NCBI GenBank assembly: GCA_005281725.1
Contig: SSBO01000012.1
Span: 6,761,177 to 6,825,176 of the forward strand
Source: Wuchereria bancrofti
Taxonomy: Eukaryota; Nematoda; Chromadorea; Rhabditida; Onchocercidae
DNA: 64,000 nucleotides
Direction: 5' to 3'
Positions within the stretch are counted from its first letter, which is position 1, and every line of letters starts with the position of its first letter. The notes below the pieces were generated by a model. It was not told the origin of the DNA and did not search any database. It saw only the letters and a list, made by a program, of their open reading frames with translations. Below are positions 27,457-38,200 of this stretch, in pieces. A program made the position numbers and the translations under genes.

Positions 27457-29289
27457 ATGCACCTTCCATCGATCTTTGCTTACTTGCTTCCAATTTCAAC
27501 AACAGTTGTCTGTGCAGTTAAATGCTATTGTACGGACGATCACTGTATACCGTATGGTGTATGTGAAAGTACCATATGCTTGGTTGGAATAGTCAAAAGT
27601 TCCAATTCGGTTATTCGAACATGTGGTACCGAGATGATTGGCTGCCGAAGAAATGTCGGAAGGTTTGTTTGTCTTCTTTCTTCACTTAAATGAAAGGTAC
27701 GAAAGAATGTTGTTCATCATCGAAAATAAGTAATGGGAGGAATGCAAATACTGGAAGTGCTCACTATTTATACATTACGATGACTACATCGTAATGTATA
27801 AATAGAAAAAAGACATTTATAGATGAGCTGTTAAGAACTGCAAAGGACGACGGATTAACCTAATGTTGTGCTTGAAATGGAGATTTCAACATTCGCATGC
27901 TATGATGTTGAGAGAGTGCTTGCAAACGTTGTATGCCGCATTGTTGTTGTCAATTATATACTTTACAATGTAACGTTCCGCTACTAGAATGAGTAGCACA
28001 TTCATTTCATACTTCTTTAAAATTGTAGTGAATGGAAAGGCCTCAACTATCTAGCATTTGTATGTTCAGTGCGCTACGCATTATTTTATTAGATTTATCT
28101 ATGAGATGAAAGCAAAAAATACATAATAGGTACATTGTTTTTACATGAATTCGTATTCCAGAAACTTTCCTGCATTTAATAACATACATCAGGATTCGGA
28201 CCATATTTTTATCTGACTACTTGTTCCATTAGACTTAAGTTTCCTAAGTATTAGTGCCTTATACTAATATGATATCAGGATTGAGCCAACATCTACTACA
28301 CTATATTCCTGTTGTCGGTAGATCTGTAGTAATACGATGATGCAATCGACTTTCATCCTGTCAAAAAAATGACTTAACAATTGTTTGACCATGTACTATA
28401 ATCCACATCTTCCTGGAGTGTTTATAGTTTCAATAGCCAGATTTATAGTATTCTAATATTTCATTCACTTTCAGCTTTTGGAAATTCGTGTAGCTCTTAC
28501 AATGTAATCGTGTGGCTCTGACAATGACAATGTAATTAAATTATCACTCCATCGATATAGAAAAATCAGATAGATGATTTTTACAAGAAAAGAAATAGTA
28601 TACTGTAAGAAATACAGTAAAGCCTTATAGATTAACAGCTTATAAATTGCAGTCTTTATTTCTCAAATTAAAAAAAATCTGTACCCGAAATTACCAATTT
28701 ACTATTTTCAGGTGGCTTCATTTGTGCGCTTGCGATAAACCTCTGTGTAATACATTTTCATATCTCAGGAGTAGTGCTAAACGTGAAGATGAAGTGCCCA
28801 GTGGTGATTCTCTCATTTTTAGTCGGATACATAGGTAATCAACGAAATTTTTGAAGTCTCATAATTATCCGTTTGTGCAAATATGCAAATACCAGAAATT
28901 AAGTGACAAAATAATAGCGATATTAACGAAACTGATAAGGAAGTAATGAAAGTACAGTTACCAGGATGAAAAAAATCCAAATAAACTTCGAATATAAAAG
29001 GGAATTTTTGAAAATAACAAATAACCTTGATAACTTCTTTAGAATCGTAAAATCACCGTTTCTTTTTATAATCAATAATATATTTTGATCTAGAAATTTC
29101 AGTGCAATTTTGGAGTGTAATATTTGTGAAGATTTCAGCGTGGATTCAAATCCATCACATCCGGAACCAGATGCTCCATTATCTACTCGTACATCTTTCC
29201 TTACAATACTTCTGGTTGGTGTACCACTAGCAGTTGGAGCTACCACCGTGGTTGTCGTTGCCTTCAATTATTACTGCCACCTGTGTTAA
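27457..29289 (+). CDS. Activin-receptor-type (three-finger) ectodomain membrane protein, no kinase
   Basis: Three exons, 27457-27662, 28712-28834 and 29139-29289, join in matching phase (2/1 at both junctions) to 480 nt, 159 residues plus stop. An N-terminal signal peptide (MHLPSIFAYLLPISTTVVCA) is followed by a Cys-rich domain with CYCTDDHC, CESTICLVGI, then WLHLCACDKPLCN. This is the spacing of Activin_recp/Ly6-uPAR domains, ending in the usual CN motif. A Ser/Pro-rich stalk follows, then a hydrophobic segment (SFLTILLVGVPLAVG onward, about 23 residues) and a seven-residue tail, NYYCHLC. Nematodes carry many such small receptors-without-kinase. The hydrophobic end could be a transmembrane helix or a GPI signal. 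The ligand is unknown; a true type I/II TGF-beta receptor would need a kinase domain, which is not found downstream. Confidence 0.8.
27764..27805. repeat. Perfect 19-bp inverted repeat (hairpin) in intron 1
   Basis: CTATTTATACATTACGATG (27764-27782), a 4-nt loop ACTA, then the exact reverse complement (27787-27805). It lies in the first intron of the activin-receptor-type gene, about 100 bp after the donor. It could be a relic of a palindromic insertion or a cruciform/hairpin RNA; its stem is shorter than in a usual pre-miRNA. Confidence 0.95.
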
Positions 29290-30871
29290 TTTCTCTTATC
29301 TCCTTTGTTAACCTTTTTCTATTTGTTCGTTAATTTATTCGCATGAAAAATTGGGATATGTTTCTTCGGAATTTTTGGAACTTTGCAAATTCAGATATGT
29401 TGAAGCTTTATACTTGTCATTTCAATTTTTCTCATGCATCCCACCTTTAATGGCTGGAAAAACAATCCATCCAAGATTTTGATAGAATCGGAAGTTTAAA
29501 TAAGCAGTCAAGAATTAGCTTCTTACAACGGTGCACCTGAAATTGATATTTCAAGATGATTAATAATTAGAAAAATACGTGCACATTTGTTCAGTGCGAA
29601 GAAACTTATTCTGCTGTTTTGAAATGTAAAACTGCATGAATCCGGCAAGTTTGATAATTTATTCCGTTCTTCCATAACAAGTCCGTTAATACAACGATAA
29701 TATTTAAAATGCTCAATTTAAATTGTGATATTTGTATCATGTGTAATATTTCGAACATGTGCTACTTCAGTATTTCTAACAGGTGTGAGCTACGAGAATT
29801 CTTAAGTGAATCTTGGTTGGCTAAATTATGTTTGTATCGGATCTTTTTATGGATTGACAAAGAGTTAGCTCATACTTTCAGAAATCAGTCTCCATTTTTT
29901 CTTGTTTCTTCATTGTTTCTTCTTCTGTTCATTCATAATTTGTATTTTGTTAATGTTAGGTGAGAAAGTAGAGGAGTACGGTTAGTGAATTTTATTTCGA
30001 AATATGTCATTTTGAAATACGTTTTCTAGTAGATTCCTGTAATACTTTTCAAAATAAACCATAAAAACTCTACCAAGTAAACCGTATGCAAAAAAACTAG
30101 AAAAAAAGATCGCAAATTCTTATTTGATTACCGATGCATAATAGTTCTTTCCGGAAAAATATCAAGGATAAACAACGGAAAGATAAAGTAAACGGTGACA
30201 GTGATGAGTGCGGCAGAAGGTATGACATTAGGAATTTTTATTTACAAAAATTTTTAAACAGTCATAGGAGACAAAAGCCAGTGATCTCTGTAAAAGAACT
30301 AACTAAAAGAAGTTTGCACATTCTCTTAATGATAGAAAATCAATGAGTTCAGCAGCTTAAACCGAAACGTTAAATACCTGTTGAGTAAGATGTGATTTTA
30401 TTAAAACGATGAAGATTCAATTCATAAAATTCTGAGCATTGAGAGTCACACAACTTTTGAGGAAAATCAAAAAGAAGCTCAAATTATTTATTACATTTAT
30501 TTGATGTTACGTTCTCAATACATATCGAAGTAGATTTCCGCTAAACTAAGGTTAAGAAATGATTCATTAAATTAAAATACCAAAAGTACTCTGTACTAAG
30601 AACTAGCCGAAATTATGAAATAAAATCATCGAAGGGTTGTTCCCGAAGAATGAATACAGCCTATAAGTTAAAAAAACGAGAAGTGAAGCGATTTTCATTT
30701 AGAAATTTTTTCCCTTTAATGGAGTTATTTGATCACTTATCTTAATTTTAAAAATGAGAATTTTCAGTAGACGCTTTCCACTTTCATATTTAACAAAGAA
30801 CAAAAGCTGAAACTTCACCGGAAAAAAATAAGACAGTATGATATGGTCAATTGAAGATTAAAGTATTTTAC
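29290..30871. other. Intergenic region
   Basis: Downstream of two converging genes. ORFs at 29709-29963 and 30134-30346 (+) have no recognised family. Nothing else noted. Confidence 0.55.
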
Positions 30872-31486
30872 TTAAAAGAGTTTCAAATGTTTAACATGCT
30901 GTTCGATAGAACTTCTGAATTGCGGTTTGAGGGCAATGCACACAGCCATACTGTCTTCCGTCCATAAATAATAATCAACATTACTGTCCTGTAGCTTCTT
31001 CTCGACATTTCGCAATTCACTTTCGTTCGGTACCTATAAAATTTCATTTTGTTTAGTGTTTGAAATGTATATTATCCCGGTCAGTCTCTTTTTATGTTCA
31101 TATACGCATAATGAAGAAAGAAATAAACTGAAAAGACCTTGACATAAAACAACGATCAAAACCATAAATATGGAGACGAGAATACTGTATGCAACTCGTC
31201 AGGACGCAGAACAACCAACTACCTAGAAATCACACAAGACTCTCCCAACTGGAGACAATAGCGTTTTGTTGTGACATGAATAAAATGCTACCTTTAGTGT
31301 AACCTTCCTCAAGTGAGAGATATCTCTCATGTATTCCATTACTTCATTATCTTCACGAAATGTCCATACGCAAGCAGTTGCCGCATGTGCAGCTTGCGCT
31401 GCAACTGCACCAATCGACCACTTCAAATCAGTGATAAGATCAGACCTCATTACTAGATACATTATCCTTGAATCGAAACCAGGCAT
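30872..31486 (-). CDS. ptrhd1: PTRHD1-like peptidyl-tRNA hydrolase domain protein
   Basis: Two exons, 31486-31292 (65 codons) and 31033-30872 (53 codons plus stop), join in phase 0 to 118 residues. The family shares the PTH2 fold of peptidyl-tRNA hydrolases; its cellular substrate is not settled. Exon 1 carries YLVMRSDLI, then the hallmark AAQAAHAATACVW (human GALVAQACHAATAA) and ISHLRKVTLK (human MRKVVLE). Exon 2 has DYYLWTED, AVCIALKPQ and a C-terminal HLKLF equivalent to human KKFRLFK. Human PTRHD1 is 140 aa with a longer N-terminus. TTATTTACAG lies directly before AAAATG at the start, so a trans-splice acceptor or an upstream 5'UTR exon is likely. The gene follows ACP1 on the same strand by about 650 bp. 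Confidence 0.92.
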
Positions 31487-32135
31487 TTTCTGTAAATAAC
31501 TGTATGGAAAGCAGTGTCAATTAAACGACTCACGTAAGCTAGTACTTTCATTAGATCATTTCACGACATCATTATCATCAAAACTGAGGATTTTACGAGT
31601 CGTCAACTCACAGTTATAACTAATCATCACTGAAGGGTTTTTAACAATCGCAAGAAATAAGCAACAGTGAAACAGAACCACTTTAGTCTTCCAAATAAGA
31701 TCACCTTCCACGATCCCGGCACATTCCATAAATAAAAAGTAAAATCGATATAAAAATTAACTGAACAAGAAATGTACTAGACATCAAAAATCTAGCACAA
31801 AATTTATTTGGTATAGAAAGTAAAGCAATAATAAGGAATTACATGGTGACAGAAACAATATGTCTATGACAGATTTTTCAGAACGTCAACTTTGAATCCG
31901 AATGGCTTACTTTTTCAAAATAGTTCCTGATATCTATATTAGATCCACGTTCCTTTATCAAAAAAAGAAAAATTTCCACAAATAAATTGGACATAAATAA
32001 AAAACAACGGTCAAAAATATAAGACATGCATCACGGTCCATATGCTGTAATCCATTCAATTATGCAAATAACATATGAAAATCAGGTAAATTAATAAGCA
32101 TGAAAACAAAAGATGTGGGCATTTTTTTCATAACG
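31487..32135. other. Intergenic gap between ACP1 and PTRHD1
   Basis: About 650 bp, AT-rich, without an ORF of note. It contains the 3' end of the ACP1 transcript and the acceptor-like TTATTTACAG (31490-31499, minus strand) before PTRHD1. Spacing is larger than the 100-bp norm for C. elegans operons but within the range reported for filarial ones. Confidence 0.5.
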
Positions 32136-34338
32136 TTAAGCCAACAGACCATGAGTTTTTTCTAGAAACGCTTCGCAACACCTCAAACACTGTTCATAAA
32201 CCTAAAAATGTAATAACAACAGTTTGAAATAAATTAGTCATTTTTTAAAGAATTTGCCTTTACTTAAAAACCTAAATTACAACTGACACATGAATACCAT
32301 GATATAATAATAAACGCGCAAATAGAACTATGGATGAAAAATCAACAAATTACCTTCTCAAACATTTGCATCCCACGACTATAAAATGGGTCCGGTACGA
32401 TTAAAACGCCGTCCGGATCATACCTGCCTAGATATTCGACAACTGCTTTGGTTTTTACATTTCCTCGTAAATTCATCAGATCTCTGAGAAAGTAATAACG
32501 ATAATAAATACGCACAAATGAGTTGTCCAAATTAAAGAATGACGCTCATATTACTTGCTATTCACCTTTATTGTAAAGAGGTAAGTTTGAAAGAGATCAC
32601 ATAAATGTAGCGCGTAAGAAACTTCAAAACTTATTTGCATAAAGTTGGTGTTGCGGGGATTCTTGAAGAAAGCACAAAGAATGGGTAGAAAAAGAAGATA
32701 TCAAAGCACATTTTTCCTCTAAATAATTTTTATTCCTTGTGATTCGAATTTCTTCCTTACCTCTTCCTCCTTCCCTTCCAACATGCTTTGCAACATACAA
32801 TTGCTCCTCAGCAAAAGTATTAAACTTACTCAATGTTCCCTTCGTCCATACCAAATATATAGTCAAAATCACGAAAGTCAGAGTCAGTCACCTGAAAGTC
32901 AGAGTCAGTCACTGTCATGAAATCGAAATAATCTCGCGAACCTCCAAATAACTTACAAAATATATCAAAATTGTATTAACCCATGATACTAAAACTCGTT
33001 TTAATTGAACATTAGAAATGTAAAACTGTTTCAAATTATACATCATGTAAGCAATCATTATTTTAACAATAATATTTTTTTTTTGTAGTTAACCTTATCT
33101 GTTTATCTAGACATTTTCACCTGAAAACAAAAGGTATGTACATTTATTAATATGTTAAAAATTACTCCCCTGTTCCAAATCAAATTTGTTTGCAATGTCA
33201 AAATATTGTAAAGATTTTATAATCTAATAGTCATTTTTGGAGGAACTGACAATATTAAAACCCATTAAATAAAGAGTAAGAATGATCTGATAGCTCTTTA
33301 CTCAATCATGCACTTGTTGCAAATCAGTTTGCCCACTATATAAGGATTTAAATCCGTTGTTTTATTCAGTTTTTCATACCAGCAAGTTAAGGTCCGGCTG
33401 CTCTCTCGAACTCATTTAGTTCGCTTTATTTAAATTTTTAAAATTCACTATCAATTTATTCATTTTCTTTATCTCACTCGTAGACACCCTACGAAATCAT
33501 CAGTTTATTGTTGCTAAAGATTAATACTTGTGTACCGTGTTGTTAGCTGCTAGCGAATAAAATCTTTCACTCAATGTATTCGTCTATACCAACTACAATA
33601 ACAAACAAGGAAGGCTCTTCAGCATACGAAAATTCAATTCGACCCTAAGCTACAAGAGTCAGACACCCCAAGTTTCACAACCGTCACCATCTTATATCAA
33701 AAAATATAATTTTTACATTTTTCGCACATTTAGCGCACAGGTTTCCTTTCCTCTCTTATAGATGTCTTGAAAATAAAATAATAAAGGAGAAATAAATAAA
33801 ATAAACCGGAACAAACCTGGCGAACTTTATGTTCGTAATCTGTAATCCCATGTCCTGCTAATGTTGCCATCGTTCTTTTATCCGGAGATTTACCAATATG
33901 AAAACTGATAACCGCAGCACTATCCACAATCCATTTATCCATAAGACTTTTCTTCTTGATGAGATCCAAAAAAATCCCTTCAGCCATTGGTGATCGACAA
34001 ATATTGCCTGTGCTAAGAGTTTAATTTCGATGTAGTAACAAGTCAGCAACATTTATTTTTTCCAAGATATGAAGCATTCGTTTATGAACAGAAATGGAAT
34101 GGATTGTGCACTATTGTGCGCAGGTCCGCAGATACCGAGTGTAAGCCACCACTGCTATCTTCTGACTCTTTTTTAAGAATGTCGAGTGAACAGTTCTCAA
34201 GATGAGTCGCTTTAATATGGGCTTTGAGTTCATCTCTTACAATTGTAATGTATTTATGATCATGCAGTTGTCCAAAAATGTGAGCTTACCTAAGCATACG
34301 AAGAGGACACTTTTCTTCCCACAACCAGCGTTTGTCAT
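32136..34338 (-). CDS. acp1: Low-molecular-weight protein tyrosine phosphatase
   Basis: Five exons, 34338-34290, 34007-33817, 32891-32830, 32483-32354 and 32201-32136, sum to 498 nt (165 aa; human ACP1 is 158). It is a cytosolic enzyme that dephosphorylates phosphotyrosine proteins and small acyl/aryl phosphates. The P-loop VCLGNICRSP (split by intron 1) gives nucleophile Cys15 and Arg21. KWIVDSAAV matches human NWVIDSGAV, and GHGITDYEHKVRQ matches the human HGI...KARQ block. FDYIFGMDEGN matches the human FDYILCMDESN. DPFY holds the general acid, Asp132. The C-terminus YEQCLRCCEAFLEKTHG fits human YQQCVRCCRAFLEKAH. All catalytic residues are present. TTGCAG about 30 nt upstream of the ATG is a possible trans-splice acceptor. 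The exon 3 acceptor lies in a tandem duplication. Confidence 0.95.
32872..32912. repeat. 20/21-bp tandem duplication spanning an ACP1 3' splice site
   Basis: GAAAGTCAGAGTCAGTCAC occurs twice in tandem (32873-32891 and 32894-32912). On the minus strand the first unit met forms the end of intron 2 (CTGACTTTCAG) and the second forms the start of exon 3. Confidence 0.93.
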
Positions 34339-35237
34339 TATTTATTTCACTTGGAATAAAATACCACTGCAACCGACCAAACAATCTGTATGGTTGGAAA
34401 AGGAACATAAACAAGGGAAGAATCAAATTCAAAGAAATGACAATAAAAGCTAAAACATATGTCGGCAAGTCAAGTTAAATTCGAATAAATTAAGCGCCAA
34501 AAGATAAAATTATTTTCAATCTGATATTAGGAAGGCCTAATTCTAAAGTTCCCAAAAGAACTTAGTTTTGTTTTTCAAATAATTACCTTAACCTCGCTCC
34601 GTCGAACTACTGCATTAAAACGGAAGGACCAGCGGGCAACATGAACAACTGGAAATGCAAAAGAAAGTGACAAATCATCATACGAGAAGTAGCGAAATAT
34701 CTGGTGGGTCCGCGAAAGATGTTCTTAAATGTGTCCCCATCCAGTGGGCAATGTTCACAAAGGTTATATATATATATATATATATATACATTCCAGGACA
34801 GAAAAACCCGTAAGTGCTCTTCCTCGGACACAATTTTCGGTCCCATTACTCCCACAATCATCCGAGAATGGATAGCTGATAAACCTATCGAAGCACTGAT
34901 ATGCCAAACATCCCCACCGTCTTCGACGAATTATAACACTGCTTAGTTGTCTTATTACCAGAAATTGTTTTGTCTTGGTTAACAACCACCGCCCGGTCGT
35001 CTACTCAAATCAACAACATCCATTGATCGATTTTTGAGCACTCTCAGCGTGCAACACTCTGCGCCACTCTCTTCCACTAGGTTGTATTGCTTCGCCTTTG
35101 CTACGCTATGCTACTGCCACTGCTACTGCAATGCTCACTCCACACCGCATCCTCACGCAGTTCGACTCCCAAGTGATCTATCTATTCATCCAGTGGAGTG
35201 AGTAGTGGGTGAGTGGCTCGTCTGTTTGTGTGTCGCA
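34339..35237. promoter_or_regulatory. Divergent upstream region of ACP1 and unc-115
   Basis: About 900 bp separates the two start codons. It holds a (TA)12 microsatellite (34765-34788) and a more GC-rich stretch at 35030-35180 with repeated GCTACTGC-like words near the unc-115 start. No TATA element or other promoter motif is asserted; this is promoter-containing by position only. Confidence 0.45.
34765..34788. repeat. (TA)12 microsatellite
   Basis: Uninterrupted TA dinucleotides in the divergent intergenic region. Confidence 0.95.
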
Positions 35238-38200
35238 ATGGGTTAGTCAGTTTTCTTTTCAAATGGTAATAATAGATAGTCAAACTTTCAAAATAGAGCT
35301 GGTCAACAATTATCACCCATAGATGTCTCCTTATTTTCTGAGAAAATGGTACAGTCCTGGCACATTTGGTTTATCTCTATACTTTCCTTTCTTCCTATCT
35401 TCTAATTTATTTCATATTTCGAGACACTGATTCTCTCTGTTATGTTGAGAATGATCGGTTTGCTTGCAGCCATGGCGGTCTGTAAATCACTATGAACTAT
35501 CATCTCAGTGATGTTAAAAGTGATGTGTCTGTTAAAGTAGCCAAACAGGAACTTTAATAGTGATCTTTTATTTTAAATGGTGGGATTATTAGAATAAGAG
35601 GGATGTATATCTTCCGTGGATTCTAAAAGTAGACTGCATGCCTGACTGTTTCATATAATACATTTTTACGGATTATGAAAGTTATTCGACTACTTTTTCA
35701 GGAAAGAAGTGTTACATATGTAGAAAGAAGTGTATTGGCGAAATTTTAAAGGCAGATGGCGAGAAATATATTCACATTTCTTGTTTTAAATGTGCGAGTA
35801 AGTCATTAGAATCAATCTGTTTTAGTAACAGGAGATATTTACTGCATTTTTTATTACAACATTTTTGCAAATGAAATCGGCTGCTTATTAAAATAAGAAT
35901 TCCTCTACGGCCCCCTAAATTGCGAAGATAAATCACACTGGAGAGTGTGGGACGAAGTAGATTTCCCGAACTTCAGATTCTCGGATTCTTTCTTCCTTTT
36001 TTTTTTGAGAAAATTGTTGATTAAACGTTTGATCTCAATATTTTGTTTAACAAAATTGAGGTTGCCGAGTCATATGACTCCTCTTTGAAAGTGCAATAAT
36101 CCTTCAGTTATTCGTTTTTTGGTCACAAGTATAAAAATACCATCAACAAGAAACCGGCTGTTTGTTTGTTTTGAGGCTAAAGTTTCTCTTGGAGATTTGT
36201 AGTGCACGCAAATGAACGGAAAGACATCCCTTTATTTTCCGAAAGAATGATAGAACCGACTAATCCTTTTTAAGTAGTAATTTTTTTCATTTCTCTCAAA
36301 ATTTCGTCTATTTGTTGTCTGGGATAAGCTGCTATTTTCTAAATGACTTGTGGTCATTTTTTGAATTATTCTGTTTGAGATAAATCATCCAGAAGATTTA
36401 GGTGGGTATGGAATGTTCAGGATCTTTAAACAAAAGGATTTATGACAAGTTGGATTGCTGGTTAAAATATTTTAGCATGTTCTTTGAAGTTTTCGTAGCA
36501 CTTCTTGTTTTGCTTGTTCTAAATCATGAAAATAGAATTTCATCACTGTTTGTGGTTAATGTGTTACGTTATTCTCTTCAGTTTTATTTGAATTTCTTTG
36601 AAAATCAAATCGATTCATGTGGTTTTCCTTCAGCATCGTAGTTTCTTTATTATTATTTATACGAACAAAGTAAGGAAAATATTTTTAGAGTGCTCAAGGT
36701 CATTGAGGGAAACTGGCTATTACACGGGTTCAGAAGGACAGTTTTTGTGTGCCGAAGATTTTCGAGCATTATCTGTACCTTTGAAAGTGAAAGCTGAACA
36801 ACAAAATCTAAAACATGCTGACGAAACTTCCTTATCACCAGTATCTCCGATTACCCCGCCAATGCAACCATCACCTCCTCTTATCTCTCCTGCAGGTGCC
36901 ATGGTTTAATTTGGAATTGCTTTTACTTTTGATGCCTTTGCTTTTGGTTTATTGTTGTATGTGTTTGTTGTCTCACTTTTTTGATCTACCTCAAGTTTGA
37001 TCAATTTTATTGTGCATGTCAGGATCGGTATTATGGTTGGTACGAATACCAGATCAAATTTCAAAGCTTTTTAGGATGTGCATCTTGTGGACAGCCACTA
37101 CAGAGTGGTCAGGTGTTGCTGGCACTTGGAGAACAATGGCATGTTTGGTGTTTTAAATGTTCTGAATGCACTACCGTTTTACAAGGCGAATACATGACAC
37201 ATGATGGCAAACCACTTTGTATTCGAGATTACAATACGAAATATGGTGTCCGGTGCTATGAATGTGATAAGTACATTGCTGGGAAAGTATTGCAAGTGTG
37301 TAGTTTAGCGGACTTTTAAATTATTTTGAAATATGTATGATTTTCAGACTTCACTGATGTTTAATGTGTGTTCAATACTTAAACCATTTTATGATCACGA
37401 AGTGTAATGTAATGTAGTTAAAAAAAGCTGGTTCGTTTATGCGTAAAAACACATTGAAGTGATTACGTTCAGATTTACAAATTTTCAAATATCAATAACA
37501 GCTTTAGGTGTAGTATTGCTATATGTACAGCTTTAGGCTGGAGGTTACAAATTTCATCCGACTTGTGCTCGTTGTTCACGTTGCGGTGAACGCTTTGGTG
37601 ATGGAGAGGAAATGTACATGCAGGGCGATGAAATCTGGCATCCAGGTTGCGAGCACACTAAAGTGACGGAAAGTATTGCAGTAAGCCATTTTGATATGTT
37701 TTGTACTTATGTTAGTGAATTGGATTATTTACAGATAGAATTTTATGAGTTAAATTAACACTTATAGCAAGCGAGCATGGCATCCTTTTTCATTTTGCTT
37801 CGGTTTCATATGTGTAATGTTAGTATGGGGCATGATGCCTTTTTCTTTGCAAAAAAAAGAAAAAAAAAGAGTGGAAAGTTCCCGGAATTGATCATTTCGT
37901 GTGTTCGAAAACATAAGATATTCTTTTTTCCAGAAGAAAAAATAATCTTTAATAATCGATTTGATGCTTACTTCCTGCACTTCTATTGTAACTACAATAT
38001 ACTGGACATAACTACTGATTTTTGCTTATATCTTGGAATCCAAATAAGATAGCATGCTATTTTGGCTTTGAACAACTATTCTAAATTACTGTGAGTTTGT
38101 CTACTTGGTTTGATGTCCGTATTTCCAGTCAACAGGTCTACTAAATGATGCTCGTGAGGAGCCAAAATATCATTCGCATTTTGGTCAACATTTGACATAT

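Noticed and set aside
28923..29267. 114-codon minus-strand ORF with Thr/Ala-rich start
   Set aside because: It is antisense to exon 3 of the activin-receptor-type gene, whose plus-strand frame has a clear stalk and membrane segment in correct splice phase.
27457..29289. A full TGF-beta receptor kinase gene
   Set aside because: A stop codon follows the membrane segment by seven residues and no kinase motifs occur in the following 1.5 kb on the plus strand.
34607..34985. Overlapping ORFs on both strands with a run of Ile-Tyr
   Set aside because: The Ile-Tyr run is translation of the (TA)12 microsatellite; both strands are open because of the repeat.
36981..37074. Open extension upstream of unc-115 exon 4 after TGTCAG at 37022
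   Set aside because: Using that acceptor would put the LIM2 residues out of frame with exon 3 (phase 1). The TTTTTAG acceptor at 37074 fits.
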